A DNA stretch of 64,000 nt from assembly GCA_030549495.1 (NCBI GenBank), contig JAUIRK010000043.1, forward strand, positions 186,001 through 250,000. Reading direction: 5' to 3'. Below the pieces are notes generated by a model. The model saw only the letters and a program-made list of their open reading frames with translations, did no database searches and had not been told where the DNA came from. Numbering within the stretch: the first letter of the stretch is position 1; each line of letters starts with the position of its first letter. Shown here piece after piece: positions 13,618 through 23,279 of the stretch. The translations under genes and the position numbers were made by a program. Source of the stretch: Nectonema munidae (Eukaryota > Nematomorpha > Nectonematoida > Nectonematidae).

Positions 13618-13762
13618 ACTATTAGATCAATATTTGAACACAAGAAAGTTCGTGGTTGGTGATGCAATAGCTTGTAATGATGAAAATGAAGAGCAGAAAG
13701 AGGTTACAATTATTCAACTTAATGAGTACACAGGGAAAATTTTCGATGGGATTGACATGTAA
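13618..13762 (+). CDS. Candidate terminal exon of an unidentified host gene
   Basis: After an AG at 13616-13617 an open frame reads LLDQYLNTRKFVVGDAIACN, then DENEEQKEVTIIQLNEYTGK and IFDGIDM, and stops at 13760-13762. The mixed, charged composition is protein-like and unlike the neighbouring sequence. Two stops close it (TAA TAG), and AATAAA occurs near 13913. A TGA at 13595 closes the frame upstream, so if real it must be joined to an earlier exon. I do not recognise the family. It could be host or element-derived. Confidence 0.35.
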
Positions 13763-15633
13763 TAGGAACCACCAATTAATTCAACGTATTTGAGAATCAT
13801 AGTTTACATCTATTTGAAGAAAAATACAATATCTCTAATCTTGAAAAGTTGAAAATGAATATTTAGGAAAAGTCATGAAGTTTGAAGGACATATTTTCAT
13901 TGTTTTTTTATAAATAAACTTTATAATTGACACAAGTAAAATTAACCCTCTTTAGAGTAGAATTAGATATAGTTTACATAATTTATGCATATTAAATATA
14001 ACTTTTATTTTATTTAAGAATCCTTGCTGTCAAAGTTTGAGTGTCGTTTGAGATACGAAAACACCTCCTCTGATACATTTTCAAAGAATTAATTCTTTTT
14101 GTAAAATAAAAAATTTCCTTTCATCCAAAAAAATCATAGATATTTTACTCAATTCCACACATGCTTTGAAACATGTTCCAAACGGTGTAAAGAAAATATT
14201 ATATATATATATATATAGTCGAGCTTATGAATGAAAACAAGAGACATTACTTTTATAATGATGGCAGAAGATGGAAGCCGGTCTCGAGTAAAAATGATCA
14301 TTTGTTGAAAATATAAATAAGTTGGAATACATTTTCTAGAATAAAAATGATATATTATACAAAGATTGACATAGTACGAACCGAAACCCCTTTTTCAAGA
14401 AGAGTTTCCTGGTTGATAAGGCATCCTTTCTCTTTATGAGAACAAGAGATTTTTTTGCTTATTTGAGTAGGAAAATTTCCTTCATCTTCAACTTGCAAAC
14501 ATACCAATTCTACTAGAGTAAAAAGATCTTATAATAGAATTGATCTAGAAACATAAAAAATTTGAATCCCAATTACTCAAACCAAAATCTCCAAAAACAA
14601 TGTATATCAAAACACTTGAGTTTATAGAAAATTTTCCACGCAATAACAAATACATCTACAATTTAAAGTATTCTCATTCAAAAGGTAATTCTTATCCTTC
14701 CAATTATTTTGCAGATGAAATTACATATAAAATAAGTTTAAAAAAATGGCACAAAAATGGAAAAATCTATGCATCATGTAATATAGATAATCAATTAACT
14801 CATTTTAAAAATTGTATTTTTTACCAAATCTCTTTACAATGTATTATCAGCATAGACAGAACATTAAATGTATCATATTTTTATGCGCTACTGTTTTCAT
14901 AAATAGAAATATCATCGCTACTAGCAGCAACAAAAATTCCTTTTTAGCTCCTATTTTTTTTACATTACAACGTTCTACCTTACGCCAAAATAATAGCATG
15001 CACTCGTCACATTGCACAGAATAACAAAAGAAATTTAAGTAAAAAATTTTCCTCCAATAAAACTCAACTTAATACATCACAGTATAGTCTCCGGAGTAAG
15101 AATAGGACCATTGTGATTACCTGAATATCGTATGAGGCGAGAAAAACGCTACTATATATTATTACATATATACAGTAGAGTACAAATATATTTTTTATTT
15201 ACAATTTTTTGATCATTGAAATTTATTTATATTAAATTAATTCATTATAAATACCATCTTAAAATTATTATTTTTTCATTAATAAAAATTTCTGATTATT
15301 TACATTTTTAATTTATTCTAAATTATTATTTGTACATTTTATATATTAAAAATTCTGCCCAAAAGTTTCCACCTACCTGCCTAAAAGTTTTCGGCCATTT
15401 ATTTTAATAAAATGTAAAAAAAAATTTTTTATATAAAATATTCACTTTGATAATATTTTTTATTTCTTTTCAATACTTGTCGGATTTATTTTAGCTCGAA
15501 TAATTGAATCAATTTTTCTTGGAAGATAGCTTTATTTTTACTTGAAAAATAAAGACATCTAGTGTTTTTTGTCATATTTGTTTAAACCTTTTACTTTATT
15601 TTAATAATGTTGACTGTTTTAATGGTAAAATAA
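13763..15633. other. Gene-poor AT-rich spacer with one 100-codon open frame
   Basis: An ATG-initiated frame at 14600-14902 (+) encodes MYIKTLEFIENFPRNNKYIY and on for 100 residues. It has no recognised domain or neighbour support and may be chance. A (TA)n tract lies at 14196-14217. No other gene is visible. Confidence 0.4.
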
Positions 15634-15780
15634 GGTAAAGGTACCGTGGGGTGTTTTCATCGAGAAGGCACAATTGCAACGCTTGTATCGAACTATGAAG
15701 AAAGTAGGCTTTATGCGGGATCGAACCCAAGACATTGAGTTATCGAAACACAATATCTAATCAACCTTACTCACGCCCCT
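15634..15780 (-). mobile_element. tRNA-derived SINE, copy 1
   Basis: Read on the minus strand it begins GGGGCGTGAGTAAGGTTGAT and carries the pol III B box GGGTTCGATCCCGC, with a tRNA-like A-box region about 36 nt upstream. It ends in CCACGGTACCTTTACC. About 147 bp, without a poly(A) tail. Five related copies lie elsewhere in the window. Confidence 0.8.
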
Positions 15781-16195
15781 TTTTTTTTAAAAAGTTAAAA
15801 AAAAATATAACCATTTTAGTCTAAAATTTTAATTTAATTTATAATATTGAAAAATAAAAGTTATTATATTTTATTTTGAATTTATTTGAATAAAAAGACT
15901 CTCCTATCTATCAGAAGAAGAAGAAGAAGAAGAAGATTTATTGATAAAAAAAGCAAGGAGAATATTTCACAAACAATAAAACAATTACAAGATCATCATT
16001 CTAATAATTAATAGACATATATATGTATATATTTATAAGTATGAAAAGTTTGATGGTATGTATTAAAGCATAAATGTAGAATAGTTTGAAATTTTTTTTT
16101 TGAAATTAATATTACTATAAAATCAAAAGCCAAGTATGGCCGTTATTAGATTTTTTAGGATATTAGTAAAATTTTAACAAAAATATAAACTATAG

Positions 16196-16300
16196 CGGCG
16201 GGGAAGGTTTTGGAGGTTGGGGTGGGGTTTTGTTTATAAAGGGGGGGGGGGTTTTTTTGAAGGGTTGGGGGGGTGTTTTGGTTTGTTTGGTGGGTAAAGT
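16196..16300. repeat. Anomalous G/T-only tract
   Basis: Within the LINE A 3' region about 100 bases are almost entirely G and T, with runs of up to twelve G. This is unlike anything else in this AT-rich window. It could be a real G-quadruplex-prone low-complexity expansion or a sequencing/assembly artefact. Confidence 0.7.
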
Positions 16301-19196
16301 TAAGATGTACATTTATTTAAACCTAAAAGGTAATGTTTTACTCTATTTTTAAATGAGAAGTGTGAAACATCTAGATTATCATACAAAAATATGTGATTTT
16401 TGAAAAATTGATTAGTTTTTTTAAGAATGGAAATGTTCGAACCTTTAAGTGAGTAGTCTACCCTGATTGGTTGGTTGGAAAATCTTGTTTCATAATGAGA
16501 TGGTTTAAAATTAATAAAGCTACCAAAAACATTATATAATTTACCAGTTAAGTTTTTAAATAGAAACATTGCAACTCTAAGTTGGTAAATGTCATCCACT
16601 TTCAATAAATTATTTTCATTAAAAATGGCACTGGTATGGTCCCTATACTTAAGATGAAAAACAATTCTCAATGCTTTTTTTTTGTATAATTTCAATGCGC
16701 TTTTTTCCATATGGATACCAATTAAAAATGCTATAGTTCAAGTATGATAAGAAAAGTTGCTTATATATTGTCAGTCTTGTTTTTAAAGGGAAAATATTTT
16801 TGGTACGGTACAAAATGCCATTTATTCTATTCAAATTTAATGCTATTTTTTCAACATGATGATTAAATTTGAGTTTTTTATCAATAATTAAACCTAGTAT
16901 TTCAAATTTATCAACTACTTCTATACCAGTTTGAAATAGAAAGCTTTTGTCTATTTTTGATTTATTCGAAATTAACATACATTTAGTTTTGCCTTTGTTT
17001 ATTCGAAGATTGTTGATGTCGCACCATTCATAAAGTGAATTGAGTTCTGAATTTAGCTTATTTGAGTCAATGTTATTGCCTTCTTTTATTTTGGATAATG
17101 GTAAATAAGCACAAATATCATCAGCAAAGAGTAAATAGTTTAGAGTCTCTGAGATGTAAAATATGTTGTTAATTGCAATGTTGAAAAGAAGAGGTGAAAG
17201 GATAGATCCCTGAGGAACACCGGCTCTGACAGGTAAGATGTTAGAAAATGTATCATTTAATTTAACTTTTTGTAATCTGTTATTTAAGTAAGAAGAAAAG
17301 AAAAGTAAGGTATTCTTCCCAATCTTGCACCTAAAGAGATTTTCAATCAGAGTAGAATGGCTCAATCTATCAAAAGCTTTCGAAAGATCGAAGAAGAAAA
17401 GAAGTGCATCATCTTTCTTTTCAATGATTTCAACTACTTTTCCTATCAAATACGCGTGATATGCCTTAGTTGAATAGCTTTCTCTAAACCCAAATTGAAA
17501 TGTATTAATATAATTATTTGAATTTATGTAAATATTTAACTGTTTATGAATAAACTTTTCAAATATTTTGGAAAATATTGGTATTATTGAGATGGGTCTA
17601 AAGTTTTCGATCGCAGATTTGTCACCTTTTTTATGAACAGGTATAACTTTATGTAATTTCAGTACATCAGGAAATCTATTATTATTTAAAGCTAGATTGA
17701 TGGAGTAAGATAAAGGATAACATAGAATTTGTTTTATATATTTCACATGTTTCATTGAAATTTCATAAATGTCTTCCGTATTATTTACATCAATAGTAGT
17801 CAATATCTGGTCTGGTGTGCTTAAACTCAACTCAAATGATTCACCAGTGAATTTTTTTGAAAGAATATCAAACTTTAATATAGGGTTTACGACTATATTC
17901 GTGAAATGTTCGTTAAATATATCAGCTGCAGTTGTGTCATCAACTAAATTTGATCCATATTTAACATGTATTTTGTTTTGTCCTTACATTTTATGAACCC
18001 ATTTATTTCATTCCATATTTTTTTCATCGAATTGCATTGAGAAAAGTTATGGGCTATATAAGTTTCTTTAGATTTCCGTATTGTGTATTTTATGGTATTT
18101 CTAATTTTTATATATTGTGATCTAACTGAGAATGAACTTTTTTTTCAATTTTTGGTAAAGCTTATCACGAAGTTTGATAAGTTTTAATATTTCAAGGGTA
18201 ATCCAAGGTTTAATATTGTGTTTGTACTTATTATATATCATATTCCTTGTTGACATCATAATTAGGGAATTGAGATTATTCGTTAAATGATTAAATAAAC
18301 TATCAGGATTTTGGTTATCTAACTCTGAACTACAATACCAATTACTATGCGTAGCCAAAGTTTGAAAGGTTCTAACGTTCAGTTTTTTGTATATATGTTC
18401 TGCTCTGAAATTTTTCAATTTCAAATCCAATGATAATAAAATTGGGATATGATCCGAGAAGTAAGTCATGCAGTTCAAAGCTGTATAATTAACAAAGTTG
18501 TTACTAATGAAGAAGTTATCAATAATAGTATTTGATTGTAAACGAGTAGGTTTGGTAATTGTTGGTATAAAGTAATGAGTGATAATCAAATTGAAAAATC
18601 TACTAGCAAAGTGTTTTGACATTTTGAGTAAGTCAAAGTTGAAATCTCCACAAAATAAATTTACACAGTTTTTATCAATTTTTGACAGCAAATTTTCAAA
18701 AAAGGTCAAAAAGTTATCAATTTTTTCTTTCGATGCTGAAGGTAATCTGTATATATTGTGTATAATGAGTTTTTTAGTTGTAGTATGGACTATTAATGAC
18801 TGATATTCAAATGACGCAATGGAAAATTCAGTTTCACCAAGTTCCACGTATAAGTTTATATTAGCAAAAAAACATCAATCCTCCATGTGAGGAAGCCCTC
18901 TTCGGGATATTGAACGTAGTATAATTTTTTAAATCAAATTTTTTGTTTTCCTCGCAACACCATGTTTCTTGGAGACATATTATACTAAGAGGATTATTCA
19001 AAAGTGAATCTAGCCTTTCAACAAAAATTTCAAACTCATCAAATTTGCTACAAAGAGATTGGATGTTTAAACTTAAAAAATTATTTTCATAAGTATTTGG
19101 ATGGATATGGTCTAAATAAAAGTTTTCTGAGTTCTTTATAGAACTCGTGTTAGAAATGTCATTATGAAAAATAAAATTATTACCATTATTATTCAT
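16300..19196 (-). pseudogene. LINE A ORF2: endonuclease and reverse transcriptase
   Basis: ORF2 begins MNNNGNNFIFHND at 19196, overlapping the ORF1 stop by 8 nt. The endonuclease shows LSLNIQSLCSKFDEFEIF, ICLQETWC, GDFNFDLL and the terminal SDHIPILLSLDL (18122-19196). A frameshift at a T run near 18850-18861 separates the first part. The RT (16649 to about 17990) has FRPISIIPIFSKIFEKFIH, LFFFDLSKAFDRLSH, GVPQGSILSP, and the active site LLFADDICAY. The C-terminal domain (16300-16710) is reached after another frame change. All catalytic aspartates of the RT are still present. Cumulative damage is at least three frame changes, so the copy is relatively recent but dead. Confidence 0.88.
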
Positions 19197-20077
19197 AGGC
19201 AGTTATACTTTTAACATAATCTATCTCTCTCAGTACATATGGGCAAGTGAAACTCATAGCAGAATGATTCGTCGTTTTCTCATTATATTTTTGGCAGGTA
19301 TGGCATTTGTGTTCAGATAATTCATTTTTCAAAGGGCAAGTAAACGATTCATGTGAGGAAGAACAATATCTACATATGGCTGAGTTTAGACAATTCGATG
19401 TGGTATGACCAAACATCAAACATTTTCCACACTGTAAATGGGAGAAAAAAGGTTTGGCTTTTTTGACTTCAAGCATAAAATAAAAGGAAGATTATTTTTC
19501 TTTATAAATGACATTATTTCAGGAGACATTTTTAATACTACAATTTTACTGTCATTTAATATGCTTTTCGTGAATAAAAGATTTAGCGTTTTTCCATTTT
19601 CAACCATTGTATTAATTTCTTCGTTTTTTTTAAGTATAAGGTCAGTTATTGACTTGTCAGATATATTTTTCGATACAATAAAGGAAATTTTTGGTAATAA
19701 AGTCTAATTTTTTTTATCTTTATATCTTCATTTTTGCAGAGTAGTTTCTCTGCTTTTTCTAAGCTATGTTTATTGGGAAAGCTTAATCTTAATTTATTTT
19801 TTGTAGATTTGTTGGATATTATTTTAACATTGTTGAGAATTGCTGCTGACTTTTGCTTAACTTCTTCAACATTCAAATTACTTGAGCTGAGATATATTAC
19901 TTTATTTTTTTTAGGTACTTCTTTACTAGCAATTTGAGAATATGTGGGTATCATATTAGTAACATACTCACACCAAACTAATCCCGCTCTATTTCCTTCG
20001 GTAAAGGTTTTCTTTATCAATTTTACTATAATCGCACTCCTTTTCCAGTTAGTAATTGAAGATCTGCTGATAACCAT
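19189..20077 (-). pseudogene. LINE A ORF1: nucleic-acid binding protein with zinc knuckles
   Basis: The N-terminal piece (19646-20077) starts MVISRSSITNWKRS and is basic. A middle piece (19416-19607) is in another frame. The C-terminal piece (19189-19476) carries cysteine/histidine knuckles: CGKCLMFGHTTSNC, CRYCSSSHESFTC and CHTCQKYNEKTTNH. ORF1 proteins of this group coat the element RNA in the cytoplasm. Two frame breaks interrupt it. The stop TAA lies inside the first codons of ORF2 (ATGAATAA). Confidence 0.78.
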
Positions 20078-20239
20078 AATAGTCGAAAATCTATCTCTTA
20101 AATTTTGAATAAAGATTGTTTACTTTTCAATTTATTTTATATATGATATCTATAAATACTTAAAAGTAAATAATCTTATAACAATTTAAAGTATATTTTT
20201 TTAATTAGATTATTTTAAATTTTAAGCTCTTTTATTAAA
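20078..20239. promoter_or_regulatory. Short shared 5' interval between LINE A and the proteasome gene
   Basis: The ORF1 start of LINE A (minus) and the ATG of the proteasome beta-5 gene (plus) are 162 bp apart and point away from each other. The interval is AT-rich, with several TATA-like words and no clear element. Either the LINE inserted at the promoter, or its 5' end supplies it. The start context TTAAAATGGCC is good for initiation. Confidence 0.4.
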
Positions 20240-21037
20240 ATGGCCCTGAAAAATTTTCTCTATCCAGAAAAAAAATACAATCCTGTATTAAAGCTTGATA
20301 ATATATTTCCTGATTTTACCTTAATGAATAGTAGCGATCCAATTGATACTCTGAAAAGCTATATTAGTGATGGATATTCAAATATTTCAGCTACTAATAA
20401 TCCTAAAATTAACTTCAACAATGGTACTACAACCTTAGCCTTTATTTATAACGATGGAATTATTGTTTCTGTTGACTCAAGAGCCACAGCAGGAAACTAC
20501 ATTGCTTCACAAACAGTTCAAAAAGCAATTGAGATTAATTCTCATATGATTGGTACAATGGCTGGAGGTGCGGCTGATTGTCAATATTGGCATAGAGTTT
20601 TATATAAATATTGTAAAATATACGAATTTACTAACAATGAAAAAATTTCCGTTGCAGCTGCCTCCAAATTTTTATTCAATATTTTAATGCATTACAAGGG
20701 AATGGGGTTATCAATTGGCACTATGATTTCTGGCTGGGATAAGAAAGGACCTCATGTTTATTTTATTGATAATTCTGGTACACGACTTTGTAATAATTTT
20801 TTCTCAGTTGGTTCTGGTTCCGTGTTTGCTTACTCAATCTTAGACGCTGAATGGAAAGCTGATTTATCAAAAGAAAGTGCTATCGAATTAGGTAAACGTG
20901 CTATTTATCACGCAACTTTTCGAGATGCTGCTAGTGGTGGATCCGTAACAGTTTATCACATAAACAAGGATGGTCATGAAAGAATTGGAACATTTGATGT
21001 TAATGATTTACATTATTCATATAATCCGGTTAAGTAA
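20240..21037 (+). CDS. PSMB5: 20S proteasome subunit beta type-5, 265 aa
   Basis: This is the chymotrypsin-like catalytic subunit of the 20S core in the cytosol and nucleus. It is made as a precursor whose propeptide is removed to free an N-terminal threonine. Here residues 1-62 form the propeptide and cleavage at NG|TTTLAF leaves Thr63 as Thr1. The other active-site residues are in place: Asp79 (D17), Lys95 (K33), the SVGSGS loop (189-194) and the RDAASGG loop (228-234). Met107 (Met45) and Ala111 (Ala49) of the S1 pocket, in GTMAGGAAD, mark it as beta-5 rather than another beta type. Length and the whole fold are complete, and there are no introns. The C terminus (DLHYSYNPVK) is normal for the family. 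Divergence from vertebrate sequences (NFFSVGSGSVFAYSILDAEW) is moderate. It is presumably expressed, as a poly(A) signal follows at 21045. An intronless retrocopy cannot be excluded. Confidence 0.96.
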   Translation: MALKNFLYPEKKYNPVLKLDNIFPDFTLMNSSDPIDTLKSYISDGYSNISATNNPKINFNNGTTTLAFIYNDGIIVSVDSRATAGNYIASQTVQKAIEINSHMIGTMAGGAADCQYWHRVLYKYCKIYEFTNNEKISVAAASKFLFNILMHYKGMGLSIGTMISGWDKKGPHVYFIDNSGTRLCNNFFSVGSGSVFAYSILDAEWKADLSKESAIELGKRAIYHATFRDAASGGSVTVYHINKDGHERIGTFDVNDLHYSYNPVK

Positions 21038-21044
21038 ACTAGAC

Positions 21045-21071
21045 AATAAAATAGTTTAAAATAAATTTATT
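21045..21071. terminator. Overlapping poly(A) signals for two convergent genes
   Basis: AATAAA at 21045-21050 serves the plus-strand proteasome gene. The palindrome AATAAATTTATT at 21060-21071 contains a second plus-strand AATAAA and, on the other strand, an AATAAA only 8 nt past the stop of the minus-strand gene. Cleavage 10-30 nt downstream on each side would make the two mRNAs overlap at their 3' ends. Confidence 0.7.
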
Positions 21072-21078
21072 TACAAAT

Positions 21079-21624
21079 TTAATTTTTATGTGAAACTTTA
21101 CTTATTATACTTTCAATTCTTGCTTGTTTTTTTAGAAACAATATATCCTTTTCATAATTCTTCGATTTAATCTCTTTGATTTTTTCTTTAGTTGACTTCA
21201 TTTCCTTCAAAACTTGCATTATTGAATTACAATATTTTTGTCGTTTTTCTTTGTAATCAAGCTTCTTATTTTGCTTTCGATCAATATTGTACTTTTTAGT
21301 ATACAGACTTTTTTTAGGATTGTATATTTTTAGTTTTGGGCTTGTACCGTACTCTTTACTTATCGGCTTATCCATTTTATCTTTAAGTAATGGTGATTTT
21401 TCATAAATTTTTTTCCTTAGTGTATCTTTTGTCGTTGAAAGTGAAAATCTTTGTGGATATGGAGATTTCTTGCATAAACTAGTAGATAGAAATTTTTTTT
21501 CCTTGAGACAAGACTTGATAGGTTTATTTTCCATATTTGGTTTGTAATTAAAATTAACATAGTCAACTTCAATAAAATTTACTTTTGAATTGAATTTAAC
21601 TCTGTTCTTTTTCCCTCTTTTCAT
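21079..21624 (-). CDS. Basic 181-aa protein with an RVKF (PP1-docking) motif
   Basis: The first ATG on the minus strand is at 21622-21624 (context TTAATAATGAAAAG). It gives MKRGKKNRVKFNSKVNFIEV and a 181-residue protein. RVKF at residues 8-11 fits the RVxF motif used by many regulators to dock protein phosphatase 1. Several SP sites (KSPYPQ, KSPLLKD, TSPKLK) are potential kinase targets. The C-terminal 50 residues are rich in K/E and probably form a helix or coiled coil. There is no signal peptide, membrane segment or transposon motif. The whole protein is lysine/serine-rich and looks mostly disordered. It ends 41 bp from the proteasome gene, convergently. No family is recognised; a nuclear or cytoskeletal PP1 targeting protein is an inference from the motif alone. 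Confidence 0.7.
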   Translation of the reverse strand: MKRGKKNRVKFNSKVNFIEVDYVNFNYKPNMENKPIKSCLKEKKFLSTSLCKKSPYPQRFSLSTTKDTLRKKIYEKSPLLKDKMDKPISKEYGTSPKLKIYNPKKSLYTKKYNIDRKQNKKLDYKEKRQKYCNSIMQVLKEMKSTKEKIKEIKSKNYEKDILFLKKQARIESIISKVSHKN

Positions 21625-23279
21625 TATTAAGCAAAAGCAGACGAAAGATAAACAAAAGATAGATTTTAATAGCAATTTTAAAAATAAATTATTTTATTTT
21701 AATTAAATCTCAAATTAATCTTCAAAAAAATTAACGCTTTATTTTTCATTTATGTGAAACTTTAGAGAAATCAAATATATTATCTGAAATTCTTTATGAA
21801 AAAAAAGCTATTTTGGCCAAGATTAATTATCTTCTTTCTTAGGGAGAGCATGTATTGCGTTACGCCTTAGGGGACAGGCGTTTAATAGTGTTACAAAACG
21901 AGGTCACATGATGGTAAGATTTTTTGACTAAACTTTCCAAGAAAAATGTTTCTTTAGATAAATCTAACCTTTTGAAGACCAGAATTTTTATGACTAATCC
22001 TCTACTTTTTTATTAGAATTTTATAGCAGATAAATTTCATGCTACTTTGGTGTCACACAGGCCCTAGAGTTAAGTACCAGATAACTCAGATCATTTTTTA
22101 AATTAACATTGATTTAAGTTAACTCATTTCATCCCAAGAAAAAAGTAATTTGATATAAATACTGTTAAATCGTCTGTCAATTAAAACAGACAATGTGTTT
22201 AAAACTTGTTCATTTTTGGATCAATGGGATAAACATGTTGCTCCAGAACTAAATATTTTTGATAGTTCTTAGCTATAATTTCAATGAAGAGATATATTAA
22301 TATATATATTTTAGATTGTTTCGAAAAAAGAAGGGGATTGTTATTAAAATATACTGGCTTTTATGAGGTCGGTCCACAATTTCGGTCAGGAGTTACCTAG
22401 CCCTTTAAGTCCTCATCTTGCTATTTCTCTGTGCTTATCATGCATTGCATTATATAGTGGGTAGGAGAGAATACAACTTTCAAAATCTGTTAAAATTTAC
22501 CGATTGAGAAAGAGATCTAAGTATTTTCAGAAACGTTAAATTTTCATTTAAAGCTGAAGTGTGCCATTCATCATACATGGCTTTACCATTTTTCGGAAAG
22601 TCATTGGCACATTAGCTCTCTTATTAATTTATTGAAGGAAGTAAGCCTTGTTTTGGAAAACTTCCTGATTGACCTTAAATTAGGTATATATCTTCCAATC
22701 AGGTTTACCGAGCTTTGATCACATGGGCAAAATGAGTTATGAAATCTTTATATGGACCAGAGAAAAATTAATTTATTAAGCCAGTATGTACAAGCTTATT
22801 TACAATAAATTCTACCACGAAAACATCGAAAAATAAAAAAAAGCCCTTAAAATGCAATTCGTCCTCATTCAACCAGTGTATGTGTGTTACTTTGTTCGAC
22901 ATTTTGAGATATTTTTGAGAGCCGCATTTTTTTTTCTTCAAAAAGTGGGTCAAGAGATCACAATGTAACACATGTATTGTCCGTGGATAAAAATAGTTTT
23001 CTTGTTCATCATGATATAACTACCCAAAAACAATCATTCAATAAGTTTAGATTTCGGTTTTGACCTCTCAAGATTGATTTATTAATGTTTTTATAATTAC
23101 CTGAAGGTTGCTTGATTTCCTTCTGAACTATAATGAATCTTTATGTGTACAAATCAAAGCTTTTTTACTAAAAAAAATAGATAATATAAATATTTTTTAG
23201 TTAATTAATAATTTTATATAACATGTCGTTGATTACAATCTCTTTTATTTAAAATAACAAACAACATAAAACACCTACA
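21625..23279. other. AT-rich spacer, no gene recognised
   Basis: Contains only short reading frames. GC content rises slightly at 22370-22740, but I see no splice-bounded coding stretch. Confidence 0.5.

Larger units (their letters stand above)
15913..20100 (-). mobile_element. LINE A: near-full-length CR1/Jockey-superfamily non-LTR retrotransposon
   Basis: Reading leftward, the order is ORF1 with zinc knuckles (19189-20077), then ORF2 with apurinic-type endonuclease and reverse transcriptase (16300-19196). A 3' UTR follows, with AATAAA just before a (TCT)n tail at 15913-15936. There is no RNase H domain. The RT has FADD and the phrase GVPQGSILSPLLFN, typical of the CR1/Jockey/Daphne group. 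It is about 4.2 kb. The 5' end lies close to 20100 but has no sharp marker. Several frame breaks make it inactive. A diverged relative sits at 55051-56068. Confidence 0.88.

Noticed and set aside
14600-14902. Host gene from the 100-codon ATG frame
   Set aside because: No domain, no splice or polyadenylation support and low-complexity AT-rich surroundings; kept only as a note in the spacer entry.
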